A stretch of DNA of 64,000 nt from Microbacterium indicum DSM 19969. GTDB taxonomy: Bacteria; Actinomycetota; Actinomycetes; Actinomycetales; Microbacteriaceae. Of the stretch, positions 19,452-28,701 are shown one piece after another (position 1 is the stretch's first letter; each line of letters begins with the position of its first letter). A model generated the notes under the pieces. The model made no database searches. It saw only the letters and a list, made by a program, of their open reading frames with translations, and was not told the DNA's origin. Where the stretch lies: the NCBI RefSeq assembly GCF_000422385.1, contig NZ_KE383821.1, forward strand, positions 73,940 to 137,939, read 5' to 3'. Position numbers and translations under genes: made by a program.

Positions 19452-19790
19452 CTATCCGATCGGCGCGAAGGACAGACCCGACGCGACCGCCGTGAACAGC
19501 GCGGTGAACACCGAGACGATCCCGACGATGAGGACGGCGCCGAGGGCGGCCGTCGCGGTGCGCAGGATGAAGCCGTCGGATCGTCCGACGACGAGCTGGA
19601 TCGTGAACGACCCGATCGTCGTGAGGCCCACGACGGCGACGTACCAAGCCCACCGCGCGTCGGGGGCCGGGACGATCGCGGCGACGAGCGCGAGGACGAA
19701 CGCGAAGATCCACGGCAGGAGGAGACCCTGGCTCGCGCGGATCCGACGCACCAGGCGCCGTGCCGCGCGAGGCTTCGTCGCTGTCGTCAT
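19452..19790 (-). CDS. Small three-helix membrane protein of unknown function
   Basis: 112 residues from ATG 19790, which has a GGGAGGG site; the longer frame to 19814 lacks one. After a basic cytoplasmic N-terminus ([11 protein letters not shown]) there are three hydrophobic segments: [38 protein letters not shown] and a last one near [19 protein letters not shown]. It precedes the 44-residue membrane gene in the same operon. The function is unknown. Confidence 0.7.
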   Translation of the reverse strand: MTTATKPRAARRLVRRIRASQGLLLPWIFAFVLALVAAIVPAPDARWAWYVAVVGLTTIGSFTIQLVVGRSDGFILRTATAALGAVLIVGIVSVFTALFTAVASGLSFAPIG

Positions 19791-19998
19791 CGTGCCCTCC
19801 CGTGTCCGGCGCACCCCTCGCGCTCCGGTGCATACATTGTGCCTCCCGAGCCGCCCGGAACCGCGCCGATCCCGCGATCCCCGGACAGTCCACAGAATAT
19901 CGACGAGGGGTCCTCCCGCTCAGTGCCCTCTCAGTACTGCCGTACTATGGGGCGAACTGCAGGGTACGGACCCCCGGCCGGCCCGAAAGGAAGTTCTC

Positions 19999-20694
19999 GT
20001 GGCACAACTGCTCGTCCTCAGCTCCGCCCCCGGTCCCGTCCTGCCTGCCCTCGACCTGCTCAGCCACCGCGCACGGCAGATCCCGGCCGAACCCGCCCAG
20101 CTCGTCAACGCGCCGAGCGCCGACGTCATCTTCGTCGACGCGCGCGGCGACCTCGCCGGCGCGAAGTCGCTGTGCCGCATCCTCAACACGACGGGGCTCG
20201 ACGCGCCCCTCATGCTGATCGTCACCGAGGGCGGCCTCACGGCCGTGAACAGCGACTGGGGCGTCGACGACGTCGTGCTCGTCGGGGCCGGCCCCGCCGA
20301 GGTCGACGCGCGGATCCGTCTCGTGATCGGCCGCCAGGACGACCAGCCGCAGTCCACGCGGATCCAGACCTCCGGCATCACGATCGACGAGTCGTCGTAC
20401 TCGGCGAAGGTGCACGGCAAGCCGCTCGACCTCACCTACAAGGAGTTCCAGCTGCTGCACTTCTTCGCGACGCACCCCTCCCGGGTGTTCACCCGCGAGC
20501 AGCTGCTGAGCGAGGTGTGGGGCTACGACTACTTCGGCGGCACCCGCACGGTCGACGTGCACGTCAGGCGCCTACGCGCGAAGCTCGGCGACCTCGAGCA
20601 GCTCATCGGCACGGTCCGCAACGTCGGCTACCGCTTCAACGTGTACGACGACGACCAGGTCCCCGCGCCGCGCTCGCGACAGAAGACCCAGTAG
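19999..20694 (+). CDS. glnR: GlnR-like orphan response regulator (winged helix)
   Basis: 231 residues from GTG 19999 with an AAAGGAAG site. The receiver-like domain (residues 1 to about 115) has the GlnR-type text [20 protein letters not shown] and [20 protein letters not shown], with Asp47 retained but not the usual acidic pocket. The C-terminal winged helix has [32 protein letters not shown] and [11 protein letters not shown]. GlnR controls nitrogen assimilation genes in actinobacteria without a partner kinase, and no kinase gene is adjacent here. The assignment rests on motif pattern. A different OmpR-family orphan remains possible. Confidence 0.82.
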   Translation: MAQLLVLSSAPGPVLPALDLLSHRARQIPAEPAQLVNAPSADVIFVDARGDLAGAKSLCRILNTTGLDAPLMLIVTEGGLTAVNSDWGVDDVVLVGAGPAEVDARIRLVIGRQDDQPQSTRIQTSGITIDESSYSAKVHGKPLDLTYKEFQLLHFFATHPSRVFTREQLLSEVWGYDYFGGTRTVDVHVRRLRAKLGDLEQLIGTVRNVGYRFNVYDDDQVPAPRSRQKTQ

Positions 20695-20738
20695 CGGCGT
20701 TCACCGACGCGTCGCCCGCAGGTGTCAGGATGGACCCC

Positions 20739-22931
20739 ATGAGCGACTCTCCCCTCGTGGACCCCCTGCTGGACGACGCGGAAGACGACGACTTCGACGC
20801 GCTCGTCGGATCCGATGACGTCGACCTCCCGCGCGACCGGTACACCGACCGCGAGATCAGCTGGCTCGCCTTCAACCAGCGTGTGCTCGAGCTCGCCGAG
20901 GATCCGGAACTCCCGCTCCTCGAGCGATCGAACTTCCTCTCGATCTTCGCGAGCAACCTCGACGAGTTCTTCATGGTGCGCGTCGCGGGGCTCAAGCGCC
21001 GCATCGTCACGGGGCTCGCGGTGCCGACGAACATCGGCACGCCCGCGCAGAAGGTGCTCGAGGCGATCGGCAGCGAGGCTCAGGGCCTGCAGGCCCGCCA
21101 CGCCGCCGTCTGGAGCGAGACGGTCCGCCCGGCGCTCAGCGCGGAGGGCGTCGACATCGTCGACTGGACCGAGCTCACCGACAGCGAGCGCGCCGGCCTG
21201 TACGAGTACTTCCAGCAGCAGGTCTTCCCCGTGCTCATGCCGCTCGCCGTGGATCCCGCGCACCCCTTCCCCTACATCTCGGGGCTCTCGCTGAACCTCG
21301 CGGTGCGGATCCTCAACACCCGCACGGGCCGCGAGGAGTTCGCCCGCATCAAGGTGCCGCCCATGTTGCCGCGCCTCGTGCGCGTTCCCGCGAAGGGCGA
21401 CGACGAGCGCGTGCGCCTCCTGCCGCTCGAGACGCTCGTCGCCGAGAACCTGTCCGACCTGTTCCCGGGCATGGAGATCCTCCAGCACCACGCGTTCCGC
21501 CTCACGCGCAACGAGGACGTCGTGATCGACGAGGACGAGTCCGAGAACCTCATCCAGGTGCTCGAGGAGGAGCTGCTGCGCCGCCGCTTCGGCCCGCCCA
21601 TCCGCCTGGAGATCACCGAGGACATGGACGAGCACACGCTCGAGCTGCTGCTCGACGAGCTCGACATCTCGGAGCAGGAGGTCTACCGCCTGCCCGCGCC
21701 GCTCGACCTGCGCGCGCTCTCCGAGCTCGGCGACCTCGACCGCCCCGACCTCAAGTACACGAAGCATGTGCCCGTCACGGCGCTCGCGCTGCGCCCGACC
21801 GACAGCGACTCGAAGCACGCGAAGGCCGACATCTTCAGCGCGATCCGCCAGGGCGACGTCCTCGTGCACCACCCGTACGAGTCGTTCGCGACGAGCGTGC
21901 AGGCGTTCCTCGAGCAGGCGGCGCGGGATCCGCAGGTCCTCGCGATCAAGCAGACCCTGTACCGCACCTCGGGCGACAGCCCCATCGTGAAGGCGCTCAT
22001 CGACGCCGCCGAGGCCGGCAAGCAGGTCCTCGCGCTCGTCGAGGTCAAGGCGCGCTTCGACGAGGCGAACAACATCGAGTGGGCACGGATCCTCGAGAAG
22101 TCGGGCGTGCACGTCGTGTACGGCCTCGTCGGGCTCAAGACCCACTGCAAGATCGCGACGGTCGTCCGCGAGGAGCACGGCCAGCTGCGCCACTACACGC
22201 ACATCGGCACGGGCAACTACAACCCCAAGACGAGCCGCCTGTACGAGGACATGGGCCTCTTCACGGCCGACCCCGTCGTCGGGCGCGACGTGACGCGCCT
22301 GTTCAACGAGCTGTCGGGATACGCGATCGAGAAGAAGTTCTCGCGCCTCCTCACGGCGCCTCTCCTCCTGCGCCAGGGCCTCCTGCGCCTCATCGAGCGC
22401 GAGCGGCAGAACGCGCTCGACGGCAAGCCCGCGCGGGTGCGGATCAAGGTCAACTCGATGGTCGACGAGAGGATCATCGACGCCCTCTACCGCGCCTCGA
22501 TGGCGGGCGTGAGGGTCGACGTGTGGGTGCGCGGCATCTGCAGCCTCCGCGTCGACCTGCCCGGCGTGAGCGACAACATCCGCGTGCGCAGCGTCCTCGG
22601 CCGCTACCTCGAGCACGCGCGCATCTTCCTGTTCGAGAACGGCGGCAGCACCGAGGCCTACATCGGCAGCGCCGACATGATGCACCGCAACCTCGACCGC
22701 CGCGTCGAGGCGCTCGTGAGCGTCACGCGCCCCACGCACGTCAAGGAGCTCTCGCAGTTCTTCGACCTCGCGATGGACGACGGCTCGTCGACGTGGCACC
22801 TCGGAGCCGAGGGATCCTGGGAGCGCCACCACCGCGGCCCCGACGGCGAGCCGCTCGTCGACGTGCAGGACCGCACCATGACGCTGATCCAGCGCCGCCG
22901 CCGCGCGCGCACCGCACGAGGCTCCGTGTGA
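20739..22931 (+). CDS. ppk: Polyphosphate kinase 1
   Basis: 730 residues. PPK1 landmarks are [76 protein letters not shown] and [15 protein letters not shown], which holds the phosphorylated His. The C-terminal PLD-like segment [18 protein letters not shown] is also present. It makes polyphosphate from ATP reversibly. It overlaps the mutT1-like gene by 4 bp (GTGA) and lies downstream of glnR. ATG 20739 was taken as the start; ATG 20730 is an alternative. Confidence 0.96.
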   Translation: MSDSPLVDPLLDDAEDDDFDALVGSDDVDLPRDRYTDREISWLAFNQRVLELAEDPELPLLERSNFLSIFASNLDEFFMVRVAGLKRRIVTGLAVPTNIGTPAQKVLEAIGSEAQGLQARHAAVWSETVRPALSAEGVDIVDWTELTDSERAGLYEYFQQQVFPVLMPLAVDPAHPFPYISGLSLNLAVRILNTRTGREEFARIKVPPMLPRLVRVPAKGDDERVRLLPLETLVAENLSDLFPGMEILQHHAFRLTRNEDVVIDEDESENLIQVLEEELLRRRFGPPIRLEITEDMDEHTLELLLDELDISEQEVYRLPAPLDLRALSELGDLDRPDLKYTKHVPVTALALRPTDSDSKHAKADIFSAIRQGDVLVHHPYESFATSVQAFLEQAARDPQVLAIKQTLYRTSGDSPIVKALIDAAEAGKQVLALVEVKARFDEANNIEWARILEKSGVHVVYGLVGLKTHCKIATVVREEHGQLRHYTHIGTGNYNPKTSRLYEDMGLFTADPVVGRDVTRLFNELSGYAIEKKFSRLLTAPLLLRQGLLRLIERERQNALDGKPARVRIKVNSMVDERIIDALYRASMAGVRVDVWVRGICSLRVDLPGVSDNIRVRSVLGRYLEHARIFLFENGGSTEAYIGSADMMHRNLDRRVEALVSVTRPTHVKELSQFFDLAMDDGSSTWHLGAEGSWERHHRGPDGEPLVDVQDRTMTLIQRRRRARTARGSV

Positions 22932-23851
22932 AGACGGGCACCGTCTACGCCGCCGGCGGGGTGCTCTGGCGCTTCGCCGGCGGCGAGCTCGAAGTCGCGC
23001 TCGTGTACCGCGAGAAGTACCGCGACCTGTCGTTCCCCAAGGGCAAGGCCGAGCGGGGCGAGTCGCTCGCCGAGACGGCCGTGCGCGAGCTCGAGGAGGA
23101 GACGGGGATCCGAGGATCCCTCGGCCCCTCCCTCGGCACCGTCCGCTACGGCATGCCGTCGGGGCGGGAGAAGGTCGTGCACTACTGGGCCGTCGAGGCG
23201 ACCGACGAGGCCGTCGCCGCGTCGACCTTCGCCCCGAACAAGGAGATCGCGCGGCTCGACTGGGTGACGGTCGCCGACGCCGACGACCGGCTGAGCTACC
23301 CCGTCGACCGCTCGGTCCTCGCCGACTTCCGGCGGCTCGTCGAAGCGGGCGGGCTCGGGACCTTCCCCATCGTGCTCATGCGGCACGGACAGGCGGGGCC
23401 CGCGGGCGTCGCGGGCGACGCGTCGCGGACACTGACGGAGCGCGGCGAGGCGCAGGCGCGCGGGGCCGTCGGGCCGCTCCGCGCCTTCGGCGTCCGCCGC
23501 GTGTGGGCCTCCGACGCCGTGCGCTGCGTGCAGACGGCGACGCCCATCGCCGAGGCGATCGGCAAGCGCGTGCACCCCGAGCCGCTCATCAGCCAGGACG
23601 CGTGGGAGGACGGATCCGCGGATCCCGCACCCCTCGTCGCGCTGCGCATCGCGAAGCGCAAGGCGACCGTGATCTGCTCGCACGGGCCCGTGCTGCCGCT
23701 CATCATGCGGTCGCTCGAGCAGGCGACGGGGGTCGCGCCGTCGGACGAGCTCCTCGAGGCGACGCGCCTCGCGACGGGCGCCTTCACGGTCGTGCACGTG
23801 TCGCCCGACGCCGGCATCATCGCGGTCGAGACGCACCCGGCCCGGGCATAG
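22928..23851 (+). CDS. mutT1: MutT1-like Nudix hydrolase fused to a histidine phosphatase domain
   Basis: 307 residues. Residues about 5-140 are a Nudix domain with the complete box in [20 protein letters not shown]. Residues about 150-307 are a histidine phosphatase with the RHG motif in VLMRHGQAG and a second His in [11 protein letters not shown]. This two-domain layout matches mycobacterial MutT1, which removes oxidised nucleotides such as 8-oxo-dGTP. Here it is translationally coupled to ppk, the conserved actinobacterial context. Confidence 0.88.
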   Translation: MKTGTVYAAGGVLWRFAGGELEVALVYREKYRDLSFPKGKAERGESLAETAVRELEEETGIRGSLGPSLGTVRYGMPSGREKVVHYWAVEATDEAVAASTFAPNKEIARLDWVTVADADDRLSYPVDRSVLADFRRLVEAGGLGTFPIVLMRHGQAGPAGVAGDASRTLTERGEAQARGAVGPLRAFGVRRVWASDAVRCVQTATPIAEAIGKRVHPEPLISQDAWEDGSADPAPLVALRIAKRKATVICSHGPVLPLIMRSLEQATGVAPSDELLEATRLATGAFTVVHVSPDAGIIAVETHPARA

Positions 23852-23860
23852 GGTGGTTCG

Positions 23861-24871
23861 GTGACCAAGGCACGACTCTTCTCCGGCATGCAGCCCTCCG
23901 CCGACTCGCTCCAGATCGGCAACTACATCGGCGCGCTCATGCAGTGGCGCGACATGCAGTCGGAGTTCGACGCGTTCTTCTCGGTCGTCGACCTGCACGC
24001 GATCACGGTGGCGCAGGATCCCGCCGAGCTCCGCGCGAAGACCCGCCGCACCGCGGCCCAGTACATCGCCGCGGGCATCGAGCCCGAGAAGTCGACGCTC
24101 TTCGTGCAGTCGCAGGTTCCGGCGCACGCCGAGCTCGCGTGGATCCTGTCCTCGATCACGGGCTTCGGCGAGGCCGGACGCATGACGCAGTTCAAGGACA
24201 AGTCGCAGCGGTACGGCGCCGACCAGACGACCGTCGCGCTGTTCACCTACCCCGTGCTCATGGCCGCCGACATCTTGCTCTACCAGACGAAGGCCGTGCC
24301 GGTCGGCGACGACCAGAAGCAGCACGTCGAGCTCACGCGCAACCTCGCCGAGCGGTTCAACTCGCGCTTCGGCGAGACGTTCACGGTGCCCGACCCCGTG
24401 ATCCCGGGCGAGACCGCGCGGATCTACGACCTGCAGGACCCGTCGTCGAAGATGTCGAAGTCTGCCGAGTCGCAGGCCGGCGTGCTGTACCTGCTCGACG
24501 ACGTCGCCGTCACGGCAAAGAAGGTCATGCGCGCCGTGACCGACAGCGAGGGCGTCGTGCGATACGACCGGGCCGAGAAGCCGGGCGTCTCGAACCTCAT
24601 GTCGATCTACGGGGCCCTCACGGGATCCGCCCTCTCTGCCGTCGAGGACGAGTTCGCGGGGCGCGGGTACGGCGACTTCAAGAAGGCCGTTCGCGACGCG
24701 ATCGTCGCCGAGTTCGAGCCCGTGCGCGCGCGCACGCTCGAGCTGCTCGACGACCCGGCCGAGCTCGACCGGCTGCTCGCGGTCAACGCGGCGCGCGCCG
24801 CCGAGGTGGCCGAGGAGACGCTGTCGGCCGTGTACGAGCGCATCGGGCTGCTGCGGGCACCGCGTGCCTGA
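23861..24871 (+). CDS. trpS: Tryptophanyl-tRNA synthetase
   Basis: 336 residues. Class I landmarks: FSGMQPSADSLQIGNYIGAL (HIGH box variant), MAADILLYQTKAVPVGDDQ, and the KMSKS loop in DPSSKMSKSAES. It charges tRNA-Trp. The start is GTG 23861, nine bases after the mutT1-like stop, with GGGTGG as a weak ribosome site. The end overlaps the GNAT gene by 8 bp. Confidence 0.96.
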   Translation: MTKARLFSGMQPSADSLQIGNYIGALMQWRDMQSEFDAFFSVVDLHAITVAQDPAELRAKTRRTAAQYIAAGIEPEKSTLFVQSQVPAHAELAWILSSITGFGEAGRMTQFKDKSQRYGADQTTVALFTYPVLMAADILLYQTKAVPVGDDQKQHVELTRNLAERFNSRFGETFTVPDPVIPGETARIYDLQDPSSKMSKSAESQAGVLYLLDDVAVTAKKVMRAVTDSEGVVRYDRAEKPGVSNLMSIYGALTGSALSAVEDEFAGRGYGDFKKAVRDAIVAEFEPVRARTLELLDDPAELDRLLAVNAARAAEVAEETLSAVYERIGLLRAPRA

Positions 24872-25421
24872 GGCCGTCGCCCTCTCGACCTGCCGGCTCA
24901 CCCTCTCGATCCCGACGTCCGATGACGTCGACGCGATCTGCGACGCGTGCCAGGATCCGCTGATCCAGGAGTACACGACCGTCCCGTCGCCGTACACGCG
25001 CGACGACGCGCGGACCTTCGTCGAGCTCGTCGACGGCTGGTGGCGGACGGGCGACGAGTGCACGTGGGCGGTGCGCGCCGACGGCGAGCTCGTCGGCATG
25101 GTCGGCCTGCACCGGATCGCCGACGGGGCCGCCGAGCTCGGGTACTGGATGGCGGCGCCTGGCCGCGGGCGCGGGTACGTCACGGAGGCGGCGGGCGCGG
25201 TCCTCGACTTCGCGTTCGGGCCGATGCGCCTCGAGCGGGTGTCGTGGCGGGCCGTCGTCGGCAACACGGCGTCGGCGCGGGTCGCCCAGAAGCTCGGTTT
25301 CCGATACGAGGGGCTCATCCGCCGCGGCCTCCCGGGCCACGGTGTACGGACCGACGGCTGGCTGGCGGGTCTGCTCCCGGGTGATCCCCGCGAGCCCTCC
25401 GCCTGGCCCGTCCTCCCGTAG
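24864..25421 (+). CDS. GNAT-family N-acetyltransferase, RimJ/RimL type
   Basis: 185 residues from GTG 24864. The RimJ/RimL-like pattern is clear: LSTCRLTLSIPTSDDVDAI at the N-terminus, AELGYWMAAPGRGRGYVTEA as the acetyl-CoA loop and NTASARVAQKLGFRYEG in the last conserved block. It transfers an acetyl group to an amine; the substrate is not known. The 8-bp overlap with trpS indicates cotranscription. Confidence 0.88.
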   Translation: MPEAVALSTCRLTLSIPTSDDVDAICDACQDPLIQEYTTVPSPYTRDDARTFVELVDGWWRTGDECTWAVRADGELVGMVGLHRIADGAAELGYWMAAPGRGRGYVTEAAGAVLDFAFGPMRLERVSWRAVVGNTASARVAQKLGFRYEGLIRRGLPGHGVRTDGWLAGLLPGDPREPSAWPVLP

Positions 25422-25485
25422 GCCCCGCCGCTCCGCTGCCCCGGCTTCCCCGCCCGTCGGCCCGCGGCGCACCCCGCCCGCCGCG

Positions 25486-25567
25486 GCAGAACCACGGCAG
25501 ATCTGACCGGCGGGCGCCGCCACCCGGCGTGTCGTGACACATCCCGCGGTCCGTGCCGTCGTCGTGC
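25486..25567. repeat. 82-bp inverted-repeat element, copy 1
   Basis: The ends GCAGAACCACGGCAGATCT (left) and the reverse complement of GCACGACGACGGCAC (right) form an imperfect inverted repeat. The centre contains CCGGCGTGTCG. Length, ends and centre match three other copies in the window. It lies in the GNAT-DUF559 intergenic region. Confidence 0.6.
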
Positions 25568-25607
25568 CGAGGGACTGCCGAGCCAACTGCCGAAGAGCCG
25601 GCGCCAC

Positions 25608-25690
25608 GCAGGAGTACGGCACAACTGCACCTCTCGCCGGGCCGGACGGCGTGTCGGCGGGGGCCGGGTCAGATCCGCCGCACTCCTGCT
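25608..25690. repeat. 83-bp inverted-repeat element, copy 2
   Basis: The left end is GCAGGAGTACGGC and the right end is the reverse complement of GCAGGAGTGCGGCGGATCT. The centre contains GACGGCGTGTCGG. The right arm contains the stop codon and last codons of the AbiEi/DUF559-like gene. Confidence 0.75.
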
Positions 25691-26541
25691 GAGGGGCCGC
25701 GCTCCAGCAGAGTCGCGACCGCGTGCACGAGCAGACTCGGCGCCGTGAAGATCTGGTTCGCGGTCGGACGCAGCGTCGTGAAGCCGCGCGCGGCGAGCTT
25801 GAGGTCCCGCGCCCGATCGCGCTCCTGCTCGTCCCACCCGGAATGGAACTCGCGACTGTCGCACTCGATCACGATCCACCCGTCGACGACGAGATCCACG
25901 CGTCCGATTCCCGCGATCACGACCTGCAGCTCGACCGAGACCCCGAACACTCGGACGAGCAGTCGGGCGAGCGTCTCGGGCCCCGACTCCGCGCGACCGT
26001 CGACGAGTCGCCGCAGCCGGCGAAGCCGACGCGGGAGCCTCGCGAACAGCTCGCCGAGCTGCCGCTCCTCGACGATCCCGAGGTGCAGCGCGCTGTCGAT
26101 CGTCGCGATCGCGGGGCGCACCGGCTGGCACAGCACTGCCTGTCTGACGGCGCTGAGCGGATCCGCGATCGTCGAATCGGCCGGAGCCGGATCCTCCCGC
26201 CAGTGCGGTACCACTCCGTGGGCCGCGTTGTCGAGCCGCACGATGCGCGAATGCGGCGAGCGCAGCATCGTGCGAGCGCGCGGGATCTGCACGTGCAGCC
26301 GCCGGTCGTCGCTCAGCACGAAGACGCCGAGCTCGCGCATGAGTGAGACGCAGTCGAGCCGGCCGCCGATGCGGACCGCAGACGTGATCCCTTCCGGGGC
26401 GCTCCCGTGAACGTAGTGGTCGCGGCGCGCACGGACGAGCGCGCCGACCTCCAGCGAGCGCTCGATGCCGGCTCGCGACATGCCGTCGCCTCGGAGCTCG
26501 GCGTACGACCAGCTCCGGGTGTGGGCGGTATCGATGACCAT
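25669..26541 (-). CDS. AbiEi-type N-terminal domain plus DUF559 endonuclease-like protein
   Basis: 290 residues. The N-terminal region (RSWSYAELRGDGMSRAGIER, ARRDHYV) is a winged-helix of the AbiEi antitoxin/type IV TA regulator kind. The C-terminal region (residues about 200-285) is a DUF559/Vsr-like restriction-endonuclease fold with VDLVVDGWIVIECDSREFHS, DRARDLKLAARGFTTLR and TANQIF. Such proteins are common as scattered orphans in Microbacteriaceae; their function is not established. No partner toxin is adjacent. The gene sits between copies of the 82-83-bp inverted repeat. The start, ATG 26541, has only a weak ribosome site. Confidence 0.75.
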   Translation of the reverse strand: MVIDTAHTRSWSYAELRGDGMSRAGIERSLEVGALVRARRDHYVHGSAPEGITSAVRIGGRLDCVSLMRELGVFVLSDDRRLHVQIPRARTMLRSPHSRIVRLDNAAHGVVPHWREDPAPADSTIADPLSAVRQAVLCQPVRPAIATIDSALHLGIVEERQLGELFARLPRRLRRLRRLVDGRAESGPETLARLLVRVFGVSVELQVVIAGIGRVDLVVDGWIVIECDSREFHSGWDEQERDRARDLKLAARGFTTLRPTANQIFTAPSLLVHAVATLLERGPSAGVRRI

Positions 26542-26672
26542 GCCGACACACTGCGCGGATCCGGCGTCGGCCCGTTCCGCGAGGGCGCCGAATCCGCCGT
26601 TTCGGTGGACAGCAGCCGAGATCCGGCGGGTGGGGACGCGCTGCCCCGCACCTCCGACACGCCGGCCCCGCC

Positions 26673-26754
26673 GCAGGACGACGGCAGAATCCGCACCCGC
26701 CGCGGCCCGGGCCGGTGTGTCGGGCTGGCCGGCCCAGATCTGCCGTCGTCGTGC
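26673..26754. repeat. 82-bp inverted-repeat element, copy 3
   Basis: The left arm GCAGGACGACGGCAGAATC and the right arm, read in reverse complement as GCACGACGACGGCAGATCT, agree at most positions. The centre has GGCCGGTGTGTCGGG. It lies between the DUF559-like gene and the FMN riboswitch. Confidence 0.75.
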
Positions 26755-26820
26755 CCGGCGCAACGCGGAGTCATGCGCGGGAATAGACGCCGCGCCGCGA
26801 CGTTATGCTGAGTGCAAGCA

Positions 26821-26959
26821 CGTGCTCCGGGGTCGGTGAGAATCCGAACCGGCGGTAGAGTCCGCGACCTCCTTCACGACGAAGGGGCTGAACCGGTGTG
26901 ATTCCGGTACCGACGGTGATGCTGGCCCAGGCCAGCGAGTCCGGATGGAAGGCAGCACG
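26821..26959 (+). ncRNA. FMN riboswitch (RFN element)
   Basis: The conserved RFN blocks are present in order: GGGGTCGGTGAGAATCCGAA, CCGGCGGTAGAGTCCGCGAC, AACCGGTGTGATTCCGGTAC, CGACGGTGAT and AGTCCGGATGGAAGGCAGCA. The closing helix P1 is CGTGCT (26821-26826) with AGCACG (26954-26959). It lies directly upstream of ribD and should lower expression of the riboflavin operon when FMN is high. The 60 bp to the ribD start have room for an anti-RBS arrangement. Confidence 0.95.
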
Positions 26960-27019
26960 CATGGCCCTCTGCGGCCGTGTCCGTGACCCCCGGATCCGCC
27001 GCGCGGAAGGGATCCGGAT

Positions 27020-28066
27020 ATGGCGTCACAGGTCGAGGTCACGGCGATGCGCCGAGCGCTCGAGCTCGCCGCCCGCGGGCCCGCGAGCCGCAACCCGCAG
27101 GTCGGCGCGGTCATCCTCTCCCCCGACGGCGAGATCCTCGCCGAGGGCTGGCACCACGGCGCCGGAACCCCGCACGCCGAGGTCGACGCACTCGCCAAGC
27201 TCGCCGACGCGCGCGGCACGACCGCTGTCGTCACCCTCGAGCCCTGCAACCACACGGGTCGCACGGGCCCCTGCTCCGAGGCGCTCATCGCGGCGGGCGT
27301 CGCCCGCGTCATCTACGGCATGGCGGATCCGGGCGACGTCGAGGCGGGCGGCGCGCGGCGCCTCGCACAGGCGGGCGTCGCCGTCGAGGGCGGCGTCCTC
27401 GTCGAGGAGGTCACCGCGTTCCTCGCCCCGTGGGCGGATTCGCGCCGCCTCGGCCGCCCCTTCGTCACCGTGAAGTGGGCGCAGAGCCTCGACGGCCGCG
27501 CCGCTGCGCAGGACGGATCCAGCCAGTGGATCACGGGCGCCGACGCGCGCGCCGATGTCCACCGCCGCCGCGCCGAGGCCGACGCGATCGTCGTCGGCAC
27601 GGGGACCCTCCTCGCCGACGACCCCGCGCTCACGGCGCGCGACGGCGAGAGCCTGTTCCCGCGCCAGCCGGTCCCCGTCGTGATCGGGGAGCGCGGGATC
27701 CCCGACGCCGCCCGGATCCGCTCCCACCCGCACGAGCCGCTCGCGTACCCGACGCGCGACCTCCGCGCCGTGCTCGACGACCTCGACGCCCGCGGCCTGC
27801 ACCGCGTCTTCGTCGAGGGCGGTCCGACCCTCGCGAGCGCGTTCGTCGCGCAGGGCCTGGCCGATCGCGTCCTCGCCTACGTCGCGCCGACCCTCATCGG
27901 CGGCCCGCGCGTCGCGCTGACCGACGTCGGCGTCGGGACGATCGGCGCGCAGCGCCGCCTCGCCGTCGAGAGCGTCGAGCGGCTCGGCGACGACCTGCTC
28001 GTCGTCGCGCGCCCCCAGAACCCCGCGCCCGCAGAGGGCACGCCCGCAGAAGGAGAGCAGATCTGA
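27020..28066 (+). CDS. ribD: Riboflavin biosynthesis deaminase/reductase RibD
   Basis: 348 residues. The N-terminal deaminase has the zinc site TPHAEVDAL and EPCNHTGRTGPC. The C-terminal reductase has PFVTVKWAQSLDGRAA, VGTGTLLADDPALTAR and VFVEGGPTLASAF. It catalyses the second and third steps of the pathway from GTP. It is the first gene of the FMN-riboswitch operon. The start at ATG 27020 has a GGAAGGG site. The stop overlaps ribE by one base. Confidence 0.95.
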   Translation: MASQVEVTAMRRALELAARGPASRNPQVGAVILSPDGEILAEGWHHGAGTPHAEVDALAKLADARGTTAVVTLEPCNHTGRTGPCSEALIAAGVARVIYGMADPGDVEAGGARRLAQAGVAVEGGVLVEEVTAFLAPWADSRRLGRPFVTVKWAQSLDGRAAAQDGSSQWITGADARADVHRRRAEADAIVVGTGTLLADDPALTARDGESLFPRQPVPVVIGERGIPDAARIRSHPHEPLAYPTRDLRAVLDDLDARGLHRVFVEGGPTLASAFVAQGLADRVLAYVAPTLIGGPRVALTDVGVGTIGAQRRLAVESVERLGDDLLVVARPQNPAPAEGTPAEGEQI

Positions 28067-28701
28067 TGTTCACCGGAATCATCGAAGAGATCGGCCGCGT
28101 CACGGCCGCCGAGCCGTCGGGCGACGGCCTGCGCCTCACGATCGAGGCCCCGCGCTCGGTCGACGGGGCCCACCACGGAGACTCGATCGCGATCAGCGGC
28201 GTGTGCCTCACGGTCGTCGACCAGACGCCGACGGGGTTCACGGCGGACGTCATGAAGCAGACGCTCGACATGTCGTCGCTGGCCGGCCTCGGTGTCGGCA
28301 CCGCGGTCAACGTCGAGCCGGCCCTCGCGTCCGGCGGCCGCCTCGGCGGCCACATCGTGCAGGGGCACGTCGACGGCGTCGGCGAGATCCTCGAGGTGCG
28401 GCCGGGCGACGAATGGCAGGTCGTTCGCGTGGGGATCCCCTCCGACCTCGCTCCCCTCGTCGTCGACAAGGGATCCATCACCCTCGACGGCATCTCCCTC
28501 ACGATCAGCGACATCAGCGCCGCGGGCGACGCGGCGCCGTGGCTCGAGGTGTCGCTGATCCCCGAGACGCTCCGCGCCACGACGCTCGGCGAGCGCGGCG
28601 TGGGCGATCGCCTCAACCTCGAGACCGACATCATCGCGCGCCACGTGCAGCGCCTCGCCGCGTTCGCGCAGCTGACCCCGGAAGAAGGAACCACCCGATG
28701 A
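28066..28701 (+). CDS. ribE: Riboflavin synthase alpha chain
   Basis: 211 residues with two lumazine-binding repeats. The first starts MFTGIIEEIGRV and has ISGVCLTVVDQTP. The second has GRLGGHIVQGHVDGVGEI and SITLDGISLTISDI. It dismutates two lumazine molecules to riboflavin. It follows ribD with a one-base overlap and an AAGGAG site, and shares ATGA with ribBA. Confidence 0.95.
   Translation: MFTGIIEEIGRVTAAEPSGDGLRLTIEAPRSVDGAHHGDSIAISGVCLTVVDQTPTGFTADVMKQTLDMSSLAGLGVGTAVNVEPALASGGRLGGHIVQGHVDGVGEILEVRPGDEWQVVRVGIPSDLAPLVVDKGSITLDGISLTISDISAAGDAAPWLEVSLIPETLRATTLGERGVGDRLNLETDIIARHVQRLAAFAQLTPEEGTTR

Noticed and set aside
18681..22931. Very long open frame (over 1400 codons) reading into ppk
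   Set aside because: Only the last 731 codons are ppk. The upstream part is a GC-bias shadow of genes on the opposite strand and in other frames (nitrobindin-like, membrane protein, glnR).
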